From Rhodoferax sp. (lineage in GTDB: Bacteria; Pseudomonadota; Gammaproteobacteria; Burkholderiales; Burkholderiaceae_C): a stretch of DNA of 64,000 nucleotides. The notes under the pieces were generated by a model. It was not told where the DNA came from. It did no database searches and saw only the letters and a program-made list of their open reading frames with translations. Below, one piece after another: positions 25,649 to 36,620 of the stretch; the stretch's first letter is position 1, and each line of letters begins with the position of its first letter. Location: positions 1 to 64,000 of the forward strand of contig NZ_JAQTMS010000022.1 in assembly GCF_028714215.1 (NCBI RefSeq), read 5' to 3'. Both the position numbers and the translations under genes were made by a program.

Positions 25649-28600
25649 TCAGACCAACTGGCGCAGTTGCCGCAAGGCCACCGACACCGGTGCCAGGTCG
25701 GCAGCCTGCGTGCCGATGTCGGTCAGCAGCCGGCACAGGCGCTCAATCGCCGGGCCGTGTTGCTCGCGCCAGGCACTGAGCGCTTCCTGCCTCGAAAGCA
25801 GGCCGCGCGTGATCTGGCTGGCGATCGAATAGACGTCGTCCCGGGCACTGGCGCGGGCCTGGGTTTGCCACAAGGTGTCGGTCGGTAGCCGGTTGATCTG
25901 GGCGCGCCAGCCGGTCAGTCCCAGTTCGGCGTCGACGCCGAAATAAGCCCGCGCCGCCTGTTCCAGAGCGATGCTGGCATGTTGTGCCAGATCGACCAGG
26001 TCCAGCGCCGGGAAGATGAAGTCCAGCGCCGTCAAACTTTGCGCCAACGTCGGCTCGACACCGGCATTCACCAGCGCCTGTGCCGCGTGTTGCCAGCTGG
26101 CATTGGCGCTGGCCGGCAGCCAGTCCGCGAGATGCGCCCGCAACTCGCGCGCCGCCGGTTGATAGCACTGGATCAGGGTCGGCAAATCGGTGCTTTGCGT
26201 GCGCACGCGCAGCATCCAGCGCGAGGCGCGCTGGGCAATCGCTGTCAGCTTGGTCAGCAAATCAAGCTGTAGTCTGGCATCGACCCGGTAGTCCAGGGCA
26301 TCGATCTGGTCCCACAAGGGTTCCAGGTCGAAGATCTCGCGCGCCAGCGTGAAGGCCCGGATCACATCGGCCGCCGTGGCGGCGGTCTCGGAGGCGATGA
26401 AGTTGACGAAGGTGGCACCGGTGCGGTTGACCACCGTGTTGCTGAGGAAGGTGGCAATGATCTCGCGCTTGAGCGGATGGGCGGCGATCGCGGCGCCGAA
26501 CTTCTCGCTCAGCAGGGGCGGGAAATAGGCTTTCAGGGCACGGCTGAAGAACGGGTCGTCCGGCAGATTGCTGCTCACCAGTTCATCGAACACCGACATC
26601 TTGGCGTAGGCCAGCAGCACCGCATTTTCAGGCGCCGTGAGACCCGCCTTGCGCGCCTTGCGGCGAGCGATTTCTTCGTCCGTCGGCAAGAATTCGATGG
26701 CCCGGTCCAGCCGTCCATGGCGCTCCAGCCACTGCATCAGGCGCTGCTGCCCATCGAGCAGGTAAAGCGCGCGGTAGCCGGCAATGTCGAGTGCCTGGGT
26801 CTGGTAATAGTTGTCGGTCAGCACCAGCAGGCCCACTTCGTCGGTCATCGATGCCAGCACGTCGTTGCGCTGCTTGAGCGTCAGGTCACCGGCCTCCACC
26901 ACGCTGCCCAGCAGGATCTTGATGTTGACCTCATGGTCCGAGCAGTCGACACCGGCCGAGTTGTCGATCGCATCGGTGTAGATCAGGCCGCCTTTCTGCG
27001 CGTACTCGATGCGGCCGTTCTGGGTGCAGCCCAGGTTGCCGCCCTCGGCCAGCACCTTGCAGCGCAACTCATTGCCATTGACACGGAAAGCATCGCTGGC
27101 CTTGTCGCCGACCTGGGCATGGGTCTCGAAAGTGGCTTTGACGTAAGTGCCGATGCCGCCGTTGTAGAGCAGATCGACCGGTGCCTGCAGAATGGCCCGC
27201 AGCAATTCCACCGGCGTCAGCTCCTCGGCGTCGATCCCCAGCACGGCGCGCGCTTCGGGGCTCAGCGTGATCGACTTGGCGCTGCGTGCGTAAACGCCGG
27301 CGCCGGGTGACAGCAGCGCCTTGTCGTAGTCGTCCCAGCTTGAGCGTGGCAGCTCAAACAGGCGCTGGCGCTCGGCATGCGAGCGTTGCACGTCCGGATT
27401 CGGATCGATGAAGATGTGCCGGTGGTCGAACGCCGCCACCAGCTTGATGTGCTTGGACAGCAGCATGCCGTTGCCGAACACGTCGCCCGACATGTCGCCA
27501 ATGCCGGCCACCGTGAAGGCGGTGGTCTGGGTGTTGACGGACAGGGCGCGGAAGTGCCGTTTCACCGACTCCCAGGCACCGCGCGCGGTGATGCCCATCT
27601 TCTTGTGGTCGTAACCGACCGAGCCGCCGGAGGCAAACGCATCGCCCAGCCAAAAACCGTAGTCGGCCGACACGCTGTTGGCAATATCCGAGAAAGTGGC
27701 GGTACCTTTGTCGGCCGCCAGCACCAGGTAGGGGTCGTCCTGATCGTGCCGCACCACGTTGGGCGGTGGGACGACAGCGCCTTTCACCAGGTTATCGGTG
27801 AGGTCCAGCAAGCCCGACAAAAAGGTTTTGTAGCAGGCCACGCCCTCGGCCATATAGGCTTCCCGGTCGCTCGCGGAAGGCGCATTCTTGAGCACGAAAC
27901 CGCCCTTCGAGCCGACCGGCACGATGACCGTGTTTTTGACATGCTGGGCTTTCACCAGGCCCAGAATTTCGGTGCGGAAGTCCTCCCGCCGGTCCGACCA
28001 GCGAATGCCGCCGCGCGCCACTTTCCCGTTGCGCAAATGAATGCCTTCAACGCGCGGCGAATAGACCCAGATTTCAAACATCGGTTTGGGCTCGGGCACG
28101 CCCGGAACCTGACGCGGATTGAGTTTGAAACTGAGGTACGGCTTGTGCGCGCCGGCGGCTGTTTTCTGCCACGCATTGGTGCGCAAGGTGGCCAGCACGG
28201 TGGCGAAGAACTGCCGCAGAATGCGGTCTTCGTCCAGGCTCGCCACCGCCTGCAGGTGGGTCTCGATCTGCTGCTTGAGCAGATCCTGGGAGCCTTCGTG
28301 GTCTGCCGCCAGGGCCGGATTGGCCTTGGCGGGCTCAAAGCGCGCATTGAAGAGTTCGATGATCGCCTGCGCGATGAAGGCGTTCTTGTTCAGCGTCGCT
28401 TCGATGTAGTTCTGGCTGAAGGCGAATCCCAATTGCTTGAAGTAGCGGGTATAGGCGCGCAGGATGGCGATGGCGCGCGCATCGAGCGTGGTGCTGAGCA
28501 CCAGCTTGTTCAGGTCGTCGCTCTCCACCTCGGCGCGCCAGGCTTGCGAAAAGAGGGCTTCGAAGCGGGCTTTGACGGTGGCCAGGTCGGTGCTGGCGGG

Positions 28601-30424
28601 CAGTTGCAGGCCCAGGTCGTGGATCCACAAGGCAGTGTCGGCGCAGACGATGTGGTAAGGATGTTCATCGAGAACGCGCGCACCCATGCGCTCCAGCACC
28701 GGCAAGGAATCCGACAGCGCGACCTTGGCCGTGTTGTAAATCTTGAAACGCAGCATGCCGGCGTCGGCGTCCAGCGGTCGGTACAGTTTCACGCCCAGTG
28801 GTGAGGCGTCCGACAACCCGGCCAGCACGTCGGCGTCCTCGGCCGCCACGGCAGCCGAGAAGTCCTCCCGGTAGGCGGTCGGAAACGCATTCGCAAAACG
28901 GTGCGCCAGGGCCAGGCCATGGCCTTCACCGTGCGCGCGCAGCAACTCGGTGCCGCAGTCGTCTTCCCAGCGTTGCGCCAGCTTGGCGACCCGCCCTTCC
29001 AGTGCCGGTAGGTTGACGCTCTGCGGCGCAGCGACCTTGGCGCGCACCAGATAATGAATCCGCGCTTGCGGGCTGTCGGTCAGCATTGGTGTGAACTCGA
29101 TCGACTGGCCGTCCAGGGTGGCCATCAGCTCGGCGCCGATCTTGATGCGCAGTTCGGTATTGAAGCGGTCGCGCGGCACGAACACCTGGACCGAGGTGAA
29201 GCGGCCGAACGGGTCGCGGCGCAGGAACACCCGGGTCCGCTGGCGCTCCTGCAGACGCAGGATTCCAATGGCGTGCTCAGTCAGCGTGGCGCCGTCGATC
29301 TGGAACAGCTCGTCACGCGGATAAACGTCCAGAATCGACTGCAAGGACTTGGCGGCGTGGCTGTCGGGCACGACGCCGCCATTGCTCATGACCAGCGCGG
29401 CGCGCCGGCGCACCTGGGGAATCTCGCTCACCAGGGCGGAATAGGCGGCCGACGTGTAAAGCCCCAGAAAACGCGTTTCTCCGACCACCTTGCCGGCTTC
29501 GTCGAAGCGTTTGACACCGATGTAATCGAGCCAGGCCGGGCGGTGCACTGTGGCACGCGTCATGGCCTTGGTGACCAGCACCAGTTCATTCGATTCAATC
29601 AGCGCCACGGCCTCCGGCGGCAGAACCGTTTCGGCGGTCTGAACCGGACCGCGCAGGATGCCCAAACCGGATTCGGGACGGGCGATCAGGCTGACCCTGT
29701 CGGCGTCGCGTTTCAGGTCGTAATCGCGGGCACCGAGGAAGGTGAAATGGCGGTCTTGCAGCCAGTGCAGAAAATCAACCCCCTCCTGCCGGCTATCGGC
29801 CGACAGGGTTGAATTTTTCGACGCCTCGCTGACGCTCTGGACCCGCTCCAGCATGGCGCGCCAATCCTGCACCGTGCTGCGCACATCACCCAGCACGCGG
29901 TTCAATTCCTGCGCCAAAACGCGCTGCTCGGCAGCACTCACAATGCGGTCGCACTCCACCAGAATGAGCGATTCAATGGGGTCCTTATGCCCGCTGGCGG
30001 TGGCCGCCGCCACATTGCTGGCGCGGGCGATTTTTCCTTCGCCATCCCGGCCCACGCTCATCAGGGGGTGCACGATCCAGTGCGCGGTACGGCCGCTGCG
30101 GTTGATCGCCATGGTGACCGAGTCGACCAGGAACGGCATGTCGTCATGCACGATCTGAAGCACCGTGTGTTCACTGACAAAACCGTCTTCCGCCAGGGTC
30201 GGATTGAAGACCCGCAGCTTGGCGCTCTGGGCCGCGCGCGGCGCGTCCAGCAGACGCCAATGGGCATTGGCAATCGCATACAGGGTAGCCGCACCGCGCA
30301 CCGCTATTTCATCGGGGTCAGTGTTCTCGAAGTAGGCCTCCATGAAACCAGTTTGCCGGCTGGCCACCGGCCCGCCGTGTTCTGTCATGTAGCTTAGCAA
30401 TTCGGCAAGAGGAGAGTTCGTCAT
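25649..30424 (-). CDS. Large NAD-specific glutamate dehydrogenase
   Basis: This 1591-residue cytoplasmic enzyme of the 180-kDa GDH class converts glutamate to 2-oxoglutarate and ammonia with NAD. The N-terminal half (about 1-700) has the regulatory ACT-like segments of the family. The catalytic core follows, with GGIRWSDRREDFRTEI near 810 and KGGFVLKNAP near 845, and the dinucleotide-binding region (GNGMLLSKHIKLVAAFDHRH) near 985. A helical C-terminal domain completes it. Its length is normal for the class. It follows the DUF1178 gene by 25 bases on the same strand, so it may read through from the nuo-nudix unit. It is probably catabolic, for growth on amino acids. Confidence 0.95.
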   Translation of the reverse strand: MTNSPLAELLSYMTEHGGPVASRQTGFMEAYFENTDPDEIAVRGAATLYAIANAHWRLLDAPRAAQSAKLRVFNPTLAEDGFVSEHTVLQIVHDDMPFLVDSVTMAINRSGRTAHWIVHPLMSVGRDGEGKIARASNVAAATASGHKDPIESLILVECDRIVSAAEQRVLAQELNRVLGDVRSTVQDWRAMLERVQSVSEASKNSTLSADSRQEGVDFLHWLQDRHFTFLGARDYDLKRDADRVSLIARPESGLGILRGPVQTAETVLPPEAVALIESNELVLVTKAMTRATVHRPAWLDYIGVKRFDEAGKVVGETRFLGLYTSAAYSALVSEIPQVRRRAALVMSNGGVVPDSHAAKSLQSILDVYPRDELFQIDGATLTEHAIGILRLQERQRTRVFLRRDPFGRFTSVQVFVPRDRFNTELRIKIGAELMATLDGQSIEFTPMLTDSPQARIHYLVRAKVAAPQSVNLPALEGRVAKLAQRWEDDCGTELLRAHGEGHGLALAHRFANAFPTAYREDFSAAVAAEDADVLAGLSDASPLGVKLYRPLDADAGMLRFKIYNTAKVALSDSLPVLERMGARVLDEHPYHIVCADTALWIHDLGLQLPASTDLATVKARFEALFSQAWRAEVESDDLNKLVLSTTLDARAIAILRAYTRYFKQLGFAFSQNYIEATLNKNAFIAQAIIELFNARFEPAKANPALAADHEGSQDLLKQQIETHLQAVASLDEDRILRQFFATVLATLRTNAWQKTAAGAHKPYLSFKLNPRQVPGVPEPKPMFEIWVYSPRVEGIHLRNGKVARGGIRWSDRREDFRTEILGLVKAQHVKNTVIVPVGSKGGFVLKNAPSASDREAYMAEGVACYKTFLSGLLDLTDNLVKGAVVPPPNVVRHDQDDPYLVLAADKGTATFSDIANSVSADYGFWLGDAFASGGSVGYDHKKMGITARGAWESVKRHFRALSVNTQTTAFTVAGIGDMSGDVFGNGMLLSKHIKLVAAFDHRHIFIDPNPDVQRSHAERQRLFELPRSSWDDYDKALLSPGAGVYARSAKSITLSPEARAVLGIDAEELTPVELLRAILQAPVDLLYNGGIGTYVKATFETHAQVGDKASDAFRVNGNELRCKVLAEGGNLGCTQNGRIEYAQKGGLIYTDAIDNSAGVDCSDHEVNIKILLGSVVEAGDLTLKQRNDVLASMTDEVGLLVLTDNYYQTQALDIAGYRALYLLDGQQRLMQWLERHGRLDRAIEFLPTDEEIARRKARKAGLTAPENAVLLAYAKMSVFDELVSSNLPDDPFFSRALKAYFPPLLSEKFGAAIAAHPLKREIIATFLSNTVVNRTGATFVNFIASETAATAADVIRAFTLAREIFDLEPLWDQIDALDYRVDARLQLDLLTKLTAIAQRASRWMLRVRTQSTDLPTLIQCYQPAARELRAHLADWLPASANASWQHAAQALVNAGVEPTLAQSLTALDFIFPALDLVDLAQHASIALEQAARAYFGVDAELGLTGWRAQINRLPTDTLWQTQARASARDDVYSIASQITRGLLSRQEALSAWREQHGPAIERLCRLLTDIGTQAADLAPVSVALRQLRQLV

Positions 30425-30449
30425 ATGGGTTCCGTAAGGCCTCTGAATC

Positions 30450-30899
30450 TCATTGGAGTTGTCCTTTGAGCGCTTCGGGCAGTGGTAAATGCAGCACGCT
30501 GATGCCTTCCTCGATCAGCGCTTGGGCCTCCGCGCTGGAAGCCTGGCCGCGGATGCCGCGCTCCTTGCTTTCACCGTAATGGATCTTGCGCGCCTCTTCG
30601 GCAAAGCGGTCGCCGACGTCGTCCGTATGGGCCACGATGCGACGCGCCAAAGCCATCCAGGCGACTTGCAGGCTCTGCTCCACCCCGGCAACCGCCACCT
30701 GCTCGGACGGCGCCGGGGATTCGCCGGGAGTGCCGGCAAGATTGAGGCGCGGCGCGCTCAGTTTCTTGGCAATCGTGGCATCGCCACAGACTGGGCATTC
30801 GATCAGACCGCCGTCGCGTTGTTGCAAAAAATCGTCTTCCGACGCAAACCAGCCCTCAAACACATGGCGTTGGCGACACTGGAGGTCCAGAACTTTCAT
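30450..30899 (-). CDS. DUF1178 family protein
   Basis: This 149-residue protein of unknown function begins with the family pattern MKVLDLQCRQRHVFEGWF. A CPVC pair follows (LIECPVCGDATIAKKLSAPR, about 33-52). Together with the early Cys and His it may hold zinc. The C-terminal half is helical, with the motif AEEARKIHYGE. The start at 30899 matches the family. It overlaps the end of the Nudix gene region by no bases and lies 7 bases after it. Confidence 0.88.
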   Translation of the reverse strand: MKVLDLQCRQRHVFEGWFASEDDFLQQRDGGLIECPVCGDATIAKKLSAPRLNLAGTPGESPAPSEQVAVAGVEQSLQVAWMALARRIVAHTDDVGDRFAEEARKIHYGESKERGIRGQASSAEAQALIEEGISVLHLPLPEALKGQLQ

Positions 30900-30906
30900 G
30901 GCGTCA

Positions 30907-31512
30907 TTATCCGGCGATCTCCGGTCCGGCGGCGGCACGCCAAACGAGTTCCCAGGTCCCCGACAAGACGTTTTGCAGCCAAAGGGCGGCGGCCAGGGTT
31001 TTACCGTCCGTCACCCGGCCCTCGCGACACCATTGCCGCAGCTGCGCCGGGGTGGCGCTGAACACGTCCAGAAACTCGCCCGGGTCGAGTTGCCGCGCGC
31101 CCGGTGTCAGGCCGCGGGCAAACCAGATGTCGATGAACTCGGTCGAATAGGAGATGACGGGGTGCAACACGCCGGCACGCGCCCACTGGGTGGCGCGATA
31201 GCCGGTTTCTTCCATCAGTTCGCGCTGGGCACAGGACTGGATGTCCTCTCCGGGATCGAGCTTGCCGGCCGGAAACTCTACCATCACCTGCCCAATGGGA
31301 TAGCGAAATTGGCGCTCCAGCACGACCTGGATGCCGCCCGCGGCGTCCTCCAGCAGAGGCACAATCATGACGGCCCCGGGATGCACGATGTATTCGCGAC
31401 TGGCGCTGGCGCCATCCGGCAGTCTGACGGTATCGCGAAAGGCGTGCAGCAAGCCGCCCTTGAACAGTTCCTTACTGGAGAGCTTCTCTTCGATCAGATG
31501 ACGCGCATCCAT
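30907..31512 (-). CDS. nudF: Nudix hydrolase, ADP-ribose pyrophosphatase type
   Basis: This 201-residue enzyme has a complete Nudix box (GKLDPGEDIQSCAQRELMEE, then TGY) near 80-102. It lies after a beta-rich segment (REYIVHPGAVMIVPLLED) typical of ADP-ribose pyrophosphatases. It is predicted to split ADP-ribose to AMP and ribose 5-phosphate. It follows nuoN by 21 bases, fitting co-transcription with the complex I genes and a link to NAD turnover. The specific substrate is inferred from family resemblance. Confidence 0.88.
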   Translation of the reverse strand: MDARHLIEEKLSSKELFKGGLLHAFRDTVRLPDGASASREYIVHPGAVMIVPLLEDAAGGIQVVLERQFRYPIGQVMVEFPAGKLDPGEDIQSCAQRELMEETGYRATQWARAGVLHPVISYSTEFIDIWFARGLTPGARQLDPGEFLDVFSATPAQLRQWCREGRVTDGKTLAAALWLQNVLSGTWELVWRAAAGPEIAG

Positions 31513-31533
31513 CGACGAACCAAGCCCAGGCGT

Positions 31534-33021
31534 TCAGGTGCCCAACATCTGGACCACGGCGTTGGCGCATAAAGTCATCAGACTACCAGGCACCAAACCG
31601 ATAAACAGCACCAGCGCACCGTTGATCGACAACACCGCGCGGACGTCCAGTGGCGCCGATACCGCACTGGCCGTGATCGGCTGGTCAAAGTACATGACCT
31701 TGACCACGCGCAAGTAGTAGAAGGCACCGATCAGCGACATCATGACGGCGAAGACGGCCAGACCGATGTGGAACACCTGACCGGAAGCGACCAGCGCCTG
31801 CAGGACCGACAGCTTGGCGTAGAAGCCAACCATCGGCGGAATGCCGGCCAATGAAAAAAGGCAGGTCGCCATCACCGCGGCGTAAAGCGGGCTGCGTTGG
31901 TTCAGGCCGGCAAAATCGGCGATCTCCTCGCTCTCGAAACCTTCCCGGGCCAGCAGCAGGATGACGCCGAAACTGGCCAAGGTCGTCAGCACATAAGTGA
32001 CAACGTAGAACATCGACGAACTGTAGGCATTGGCGGCTGAATTGATGTTGCCGTTGACCACGCCCGACATCAGCCCCAGCAGCACGAAACCCATGTGGGA
32101 AATGGTCGAAAACGCCAACATGCGCTTGAGATTGGTTTGTGCGATGGCGGCCAGATTGCCGATCAGCAGCGATGCCACCGACAGCAGCATCAGCATTTGT
32201 TGCCAGTCGATGGCCAGCGGCAGCATGCCCTCCACCAACAGGCGGATGACGATACCGAAGGCGGCCAGTTTGGGAGCGCCGCCTATCATCAAGGTAATCG
32301 CCGTCGGCGCACCCTGATAGACGTCGGGAATCCACATGTGGAACGGCACCACGCCCAGCTTGAAGGCCAGGCCGGCGACCACGAACACCAGACCGAAGAC
32401 CAGCACCTGGTGCTTGACCTGGCCGGAATTGATGGCCTTGAAGACGGTATTCACGTCCAGCGAGCCGGTGGCGCCGTACATCATGGACAGGCCATACAGC
32501 AGGAAGCCCGAAGCCAGGGCGCCCAGCACAAAATACTTCATCGCGGCTTCCGTGGCAGTGGCATTGTCACGCCGCAAAGCGACCAGCGCATAGCTGGCCA
32601 GGGTGAGCAATTCGAGACCCAGGTAGATCACCAGGAAATTGTTGCCGGCGATCATGACGAACATGCCCAGCAAGGCAAACATGCTCAAGCTGAACAGCTC
32701 GCCACCGCGCAACATGCCGCGGTCGGCGGCATAGGGACGACCGTAGACCAGCGTGACCATCACCGCGACAGTGGCAAAACATTTCAGCCAATTGCCCATC
32801 TGGTCGCTGACCACCATGTTGCCGAAGCCGTATACGGTGGCCCCGCCGCTGGCGTAACTTGCCTGCAAGGCAGCCACCACAGCCAAGGTCAGAAGCGTCA
32901 ACAAATAGGTAACGGTGCGGCGCGGACTGTGCACGCCAAGATCAACCAGTGCAATCACGCAGGCCATGGTGAGCAGGATGATTTCGGGGTAAACGGAAAT
33001 CCAACTGAGTTTATCGATCAT
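31534..33021 (-). CDS. nuoN: NADH-quinone oxidoreductase subunit N
   Basis: This 495-residue antiporter-like membrane subunit of complex I has 14 predicted segments. The core sequence [20 protein letters not shown] surrounds conserved proton-path residues (KRMLA Lys), and [20 protein letters not shown] carries the lysine/His path. It is the last nuo gene, 38 bases after nuoM, and is followed by the Nudix gene. Confidence 0.97.
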   Translation of the reverse strand: MIDKLSWISVYPEIILLTMACVIALVDLGVHSPRRTVTYLLTLLTLAVVAALQASYASGGATVYGFGNMVVSDQMGNWLKCFATVAVMVTLVYGRPYAADRGMLRGGELFSLSMFALLGMFVMIAGNNFLVIYLGLELLTLASYALVALRRDNATATEAAMKYFVLGALASGFLLYGLSMMYGATGSLDVNTVFKAINSGQVKHQVLVFGLVFVVAGLAFKLGVVPFHMWIPDVYQGAPTAITLMIGGAPKLAAFGIVIRLLVEGMLPLAIDWQQMLMLLSVASLLIGNLAAIAQTNLKRMLAFSTISHMGFVLLGLMSGVVNGNINSAANAYSSSMFYVVTYVLTTLASFGVILLLAREGFESEEIADFAGLNQRSPLYAAVMATCLFSLAGIPPMVGFYAKLSVLQALVASGQVFHIGLAVFAVMMSLIGAFYYLRVVKVMYFDQPITASAVSAPLDVRAVLSINGALVLFIGLVPGSLMTLCANAVVQMLGT

Positions 33022-33059
33022 TTTCTGTTTCTCTATTCAATGTGCTCAATTCAGACCGA

Positions 33060-34535
33060 TCAATTCAACTTGGACAGCGCCACGTGCTTGAGCAATTCCG
33101 CCACCGACGTGTCCATCACGTCGGTAAATGGCTTCGGATAAATACCCATGTACAGCACGGCAACGGCCAGCAGGGTCAGGAACAAAAACTCACGGCTGCC
33201 GATGTCCAGCAGTTCCTTGACATGATGGTTGCTGACCGGGCCCAGGTAAACCCGCTTGAACATCCACAGCGTGTAGGCGGCGCCAAAAATCAGGGCACTG
33301 GCGGCGGCAAAGCCCAACCAGAAATTGGCTTTCACGGCACCCAGAATCACCATCCACTCGCCAACAAAACCGGCGGTGCCCGGCAAGCCGCAATTGGCCA
33401 TCGCAAACATCAGGGCAAACGCCGTGAACTTGGGCATGGTGTTGACGACACCGCCGTAGCTGGCAATTTCACGCGAATGAACGCGGTCGTACAGGACACC
33501 AATCGAGAGGAACATGGCAGCCGATACAAAACCGTGGGAGATCATCTGGACCAGGCCACCCGAGACCCCGAGGTCATTGAAAATGAAGAAGCCGAGGGTC
33601 ACAAAACCCATGTGGGCGACTGATGAATAGGCGACCAGCTTTTTCATGTCCTTTTGCACCATCGCCACCAGGCCAACATAGATGACCGCAATCAGGGACA
33701 AGGCAATCATCAGCCAGGCCCATTCACGCGCGGCATCCGGCGCAATCGGCAGGGAGAAGCGCAGAAAACCATAGGCACCAAGCTTGAGCATGATGGCCGC
33801 CAGCACCGCCGAGCCACCGGTAGGCGCCTCAACGTGCACATCGGGCAACCAGGTGTGCACCGGCCACATCGGCACCTTGACGGCGAAGGCGGCAAAGAAG
33901 GCAAAGAACAGCAGTGTTTGCGCGGTGCCACCCAGCGGCAGTCGGTGCCACAGCGCCAGATCGAAACTACCGCCCGACTTGGTGTACAGGAAGATCAGCG
34001 CAACCAGCATCAGCAGCGAGCCAAGCAAGGTGTAGAGGAAGAACTTGAAGGCCGCGTAAATCTTGTTCGGACCACCCCAAATACCAATGATCAGGTACAT
34101 CGGGATCAGCGTGGCTTCGAAGAACACGTAAAACAGCATGCCATCGAGGGCGCAGAAGACGCCGATCATCAGGCCGCTGAGAATGAGGAAAGCACCCATG
34201 TACTGGTTGACGCGCCGGGTAATGACCTCCCAACCGGCGATCACGACCACCAGGTTGATGAAAGCGGTCAGCAACACGAACCAGAGCGAAATGCCGTCCA
34301 CGCCAAGATGGTAGTTGACGTTGAAGCGGGTGATCCAGGGCGCCTTCTCGACAAACTGCATGGCAGCCGTGCCCAGTTTGAAACCGTCGTACAGCGGCAA
34401 GGTGACGAGGAAGCTGACAAAAGCACCAATCAGGGCGACCCAGCGCACGGAGCGTGCCTGATCATCGCGACCGAATGCCAGCAGCACAACACCAAACGCA
34501 ATTGGTGTCCAAATAGCCAGGCTCAACAATCCCAT
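33060..34535 (-). CDS. nuoM: NADH-quinone oxidoreductase subunit M
   Basis: This 491-residue antiporter-like proton-pumping subunit has 14 predicted segments. Family motifs are HTWLPDVHVEAPTGGSAVLA near 230 and KKLVAYSSVAHMGFVTLG near 300. It lies between nuoL and nuoN in the full operon. The 70-base spacer from nuoL is the longest in the cluster. Confidence 0.97.
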   Translation of the reverse strand: MGLLSLAIWTPIAFGVVLLAFGRDDQARSVRWVALIGAFVSFLVTLPLYDGFKLGTAAMQFVEKAPWITRFNVNYHLGVDGISLWFVLLTAFINLVVVIAGWEVITRRVNQYMGAFLILSGLMIGVFCALDGMLFYVFFEATLIPMYLIIGIWGGPNKIYAAFKFFLYTLLGSLLMLVALIFLYTKSGGSFDLALWHRLPLGGTAQTLLFFAFFAAFAVKVPMWPVHTWLPDVHVEAPTGGSAVLAAIMLKLGAYGFLRFSLPIAPDAAREWAWLMIALSLIAVIYVGLVAMVQKDMKKLVAYSSVAHMGFVTLGFFIFNDLGVSGGLVQMISHGFVSAAMFLSIGVLYDRVHSREIASYGGVVNTMPKFTAFALMFAMANCGLPGTAGFVGEWMVILGAVKANFWLGFAAASALIFGAAYTLWMFKRVYLGPVSNHHVKELLDIGSREFLFLTLLAVAVLYMGIYPKPFTDVMDTSVAELLKHVALSKLN

Positions 34536-34605
34536 TTTTCTTATTCCTAAACAGTTCGGTACAGGGCTTGCCGCATACGAGCCTGCGGTCTGTCCCGCAA
34601 GGTCA

Positions 34606-36615
34606 TCATTTCAGCCATACGAAATACGTCATGAGCACAAACACACCCAGGATCATGGCCAGTGCGTAGTGGTACAGGTAACCCGACTGCACCCGGCGCA
34701 CGGTACCGGAGACCCAGTCGACCACTTTCCACGAGCCATTCACAAGCGCGCCATCAATCAGATACTCGTCACCGCCCTTCCATAGCCCGGTTCCCAGTGC
34801 CCTGGCACCCCGTGCAATCACGTTCTCATTGAACCAGTCCATGTAATACTTGTTCTCAAGCAGGGTGTAGATCGGCTGGAAGGTGCGCTTGATGGCGGCC
34901 GGCAAGGCCGGATTGACCATGTACATGTAGTAGGAGGTCGCCACGCCCGCCAGCGCCAGCCAGAACGGCAAGGTGGTCAACGAATGCAATGCCATTTGCA
35001 CCGGGCCATGGAAGGCTTTGGCCATCTCTTCCAGGGCGGCGTGCTTCTCCGCGTCGATGAAGATGGCCCCCTTGAAAAACTCGCCGAACAGCATCGGCCC
35101 GATGGTCATGAAACCGATCACGACCGACGGAATGGCCAGCAGGACCAGCGGCACCGTGACGACCCACGGCGACTCGTGCGGTGCGTGCTGCTCGCCATGG
35201 TGACCATGGCCGTGGTGCGCATCCGGGTTCTGGTCGAAACGCTCCTTGCCGTGAAACACCAGGAAATACAGGCGGAAGGAATAGAACGCCGTTATAAAAA
35301 CTCCGGCCAGTACGGCAAAGGAGGCAAAGCCGGCGCCCGGCAGATGACTCTCGTGCACCGCTTCAATGATGCTGTCCTTGGAATAGAAGCCGGCGAACAA
35401 GGGCGTGCCGATCAGGGCCAGCGAGCCCAGCAGCGAAGTGATCCAGGTGATCGGCATGTACTTGCGCAGACCGCCCATCCAGCGGATGTCCTGGTTGTGA
35501 TGCACGCCCATGATGACGGACCCGGCAGCGAGAAACAGCAGCGCCTTGAAGAACGCATGGGTCATCAGGTGAAACACCGCCACCGAATAGGCCGAGGCAC
35601 CCAGCGCCACCGTCATGTAACCGAGCTGGGACAGCGTGGAATACGCCACCACGCGTTTGATATCGTTCTGGATGATGCCCAGGAAACCCATGAACAAGGC
35701 GGTGATGGCACCGATCACCAGCACGAAGTTCAAGGCCGTGTCACTGAGTTCAAACAGGGGGGACATGCGTGCCACCATGAATATGCCGGCCGTCACCATG
35801 GTGGCGGCGTGGATCAGGGCCGAAATCGGGGTCGGGCCTTCCATCGAATCGGGCAGCCAGACGTGCAGCGGAAACTGAGCTGATTTGCCCATGGCACCGA
35901 TGAACAAGCAGATGCAGATGACGGTGACCAGCATCCAGTCGGTGCCCGGAAAACTCAGCTTTGCCAGCTCACCCGCCTTGGCGAACGCCTCGGCGTAATT
36001 GAGAGTCCCGGCAAAAGCGACGATCAGTCCAATGCCCAGGATAAAGCCGAAGTCACCGACACGATTCACCAAAAACGCCTTCATGTTGGCAAAAATGGCG
36101 GTCGGCTTGTTGAACCAGAAACCGATCAGCAAATACGACACCAGGCCCACCGCCTCCCAGCCAAAGAACAGCTGCAACATGTTGTTGCTCATCACCAGCA
36201 TCAGCATGGAGAAGGTGAACAGCGAGATATAGGCAAAGAAACGGTTGTAGCCGTCATCTTCTTCCATGTAACCGATGGTGTAGATGTGAACCATCAGGGA
36301 GACAAAGCTGACCACGCACATCATCATCGCGGTCAGACCGTCGACCAGGAAACCGATTTCCATTTTCAGCCCACCCACCACCATCCAGGTGTAGAGGGTC
36401 TCATTGAACCGGGCACCCTCCAGCGCCACGCTCTTGAGCGTCATGGCGGACAGGATGAATGACAGCAGCACACCCAATATGGTGAGCGAGTGCGACATGC
36501 GCCGTCCGATCCAGTTGCCACCGAACTTGGTACCAAGAATACCGGCCAGAACAGCTCCGGCCAGCGGCGCCATGGGAACCGCGAGAAGCGTTGCGGCAGA
36601 CAGGGTTTGACTCAT
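34606..36615 (-). CDS. nuoL: NADH-quinone oxidoreductase subunit L
   Basis: This 669-residue subunit is the distal proton-pumping arm protein. The core has FPLHVWLPDSMEGPTPISAL near 245 and KRVVAYSTLSQLGYMTVALG near 315. A C-terminal lateral helix and final membrane segment extend it past NuoM/N size. A His-rich cytoplasmic loop (DAHHGHGHHGEQHAPHES) lies near 465-485. It starts 5 bases after nuoK. Confidence 0.97.
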   Translation of the reverse strand: MSQTLSAATLLAVPMAPLAGAVLAGILGTKFGGNWIGRRMSHSLTILGVLLSFILSAMTLKSVALEGARFNETLYTWMVVGGLKMEIGFLVDGLTAMMMCVVSFVSLMVHIYTIGYMEEDDGYNRFFAYISLFTFSMLMLVMSNNMLQLFFGWEAVGLVSYLLIGFWFNKPTAIFANMKAFLVNRVGDFGFILGIGLIVAFAGTLNYAEAFAKAGELAKLSFPGTDWMLVTVICICLFIGAMGKSAQFPLHVWLPDSMEGPTPISALIHAATMVTAGIFMVARMSPLFELSDTALNFVLVIGAITALFMGFLGIIQNDIKRVVAYSTLSQLGYMTVALGASAYSVAVFHLMTHAFFKALLFLAAGSVIMGVHHNQDIRWMGGLRKYMPITWITSLLGSLALIGTPLFAGFYSKDSIIEAVHESHLPGAGFASFAVLAGVFITAFYSFRLYFLVFHGKERFDQNPDAHHGHGHHGEQHAPHESPWVVTVPLVLLAIPSVVIGFMTIGPMLFGEFFKGAIFIDAEKHAALEEMAKAFHGPVQMALHSLTTLPFWLALAGVATSYYMYMVNPALPAAIKRTFQPIYTLLENKYYMDWFNENVIARGARALGTGLWKGGDEYLIDGALVNGSWKVVDWVSGTVRRVQSGYLYHYALAMILGVFVLMTYFVWLK

Positions 36616-36620
36616 CTTTA

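Noticed and set aside
27377-28804. Plus-strand open frame of 475 codons
   Set aside because: It is antisense to the catalytic region of the NAD-glutamate dehydrogenase gene.
34536-34605. Regulatory element in the nuoM-nuoL spacer
   Set aside because: Partial pairing (CCGCA with TGCGG, CTTG with CAAG) is asymmetric and weak, so I do not call it.
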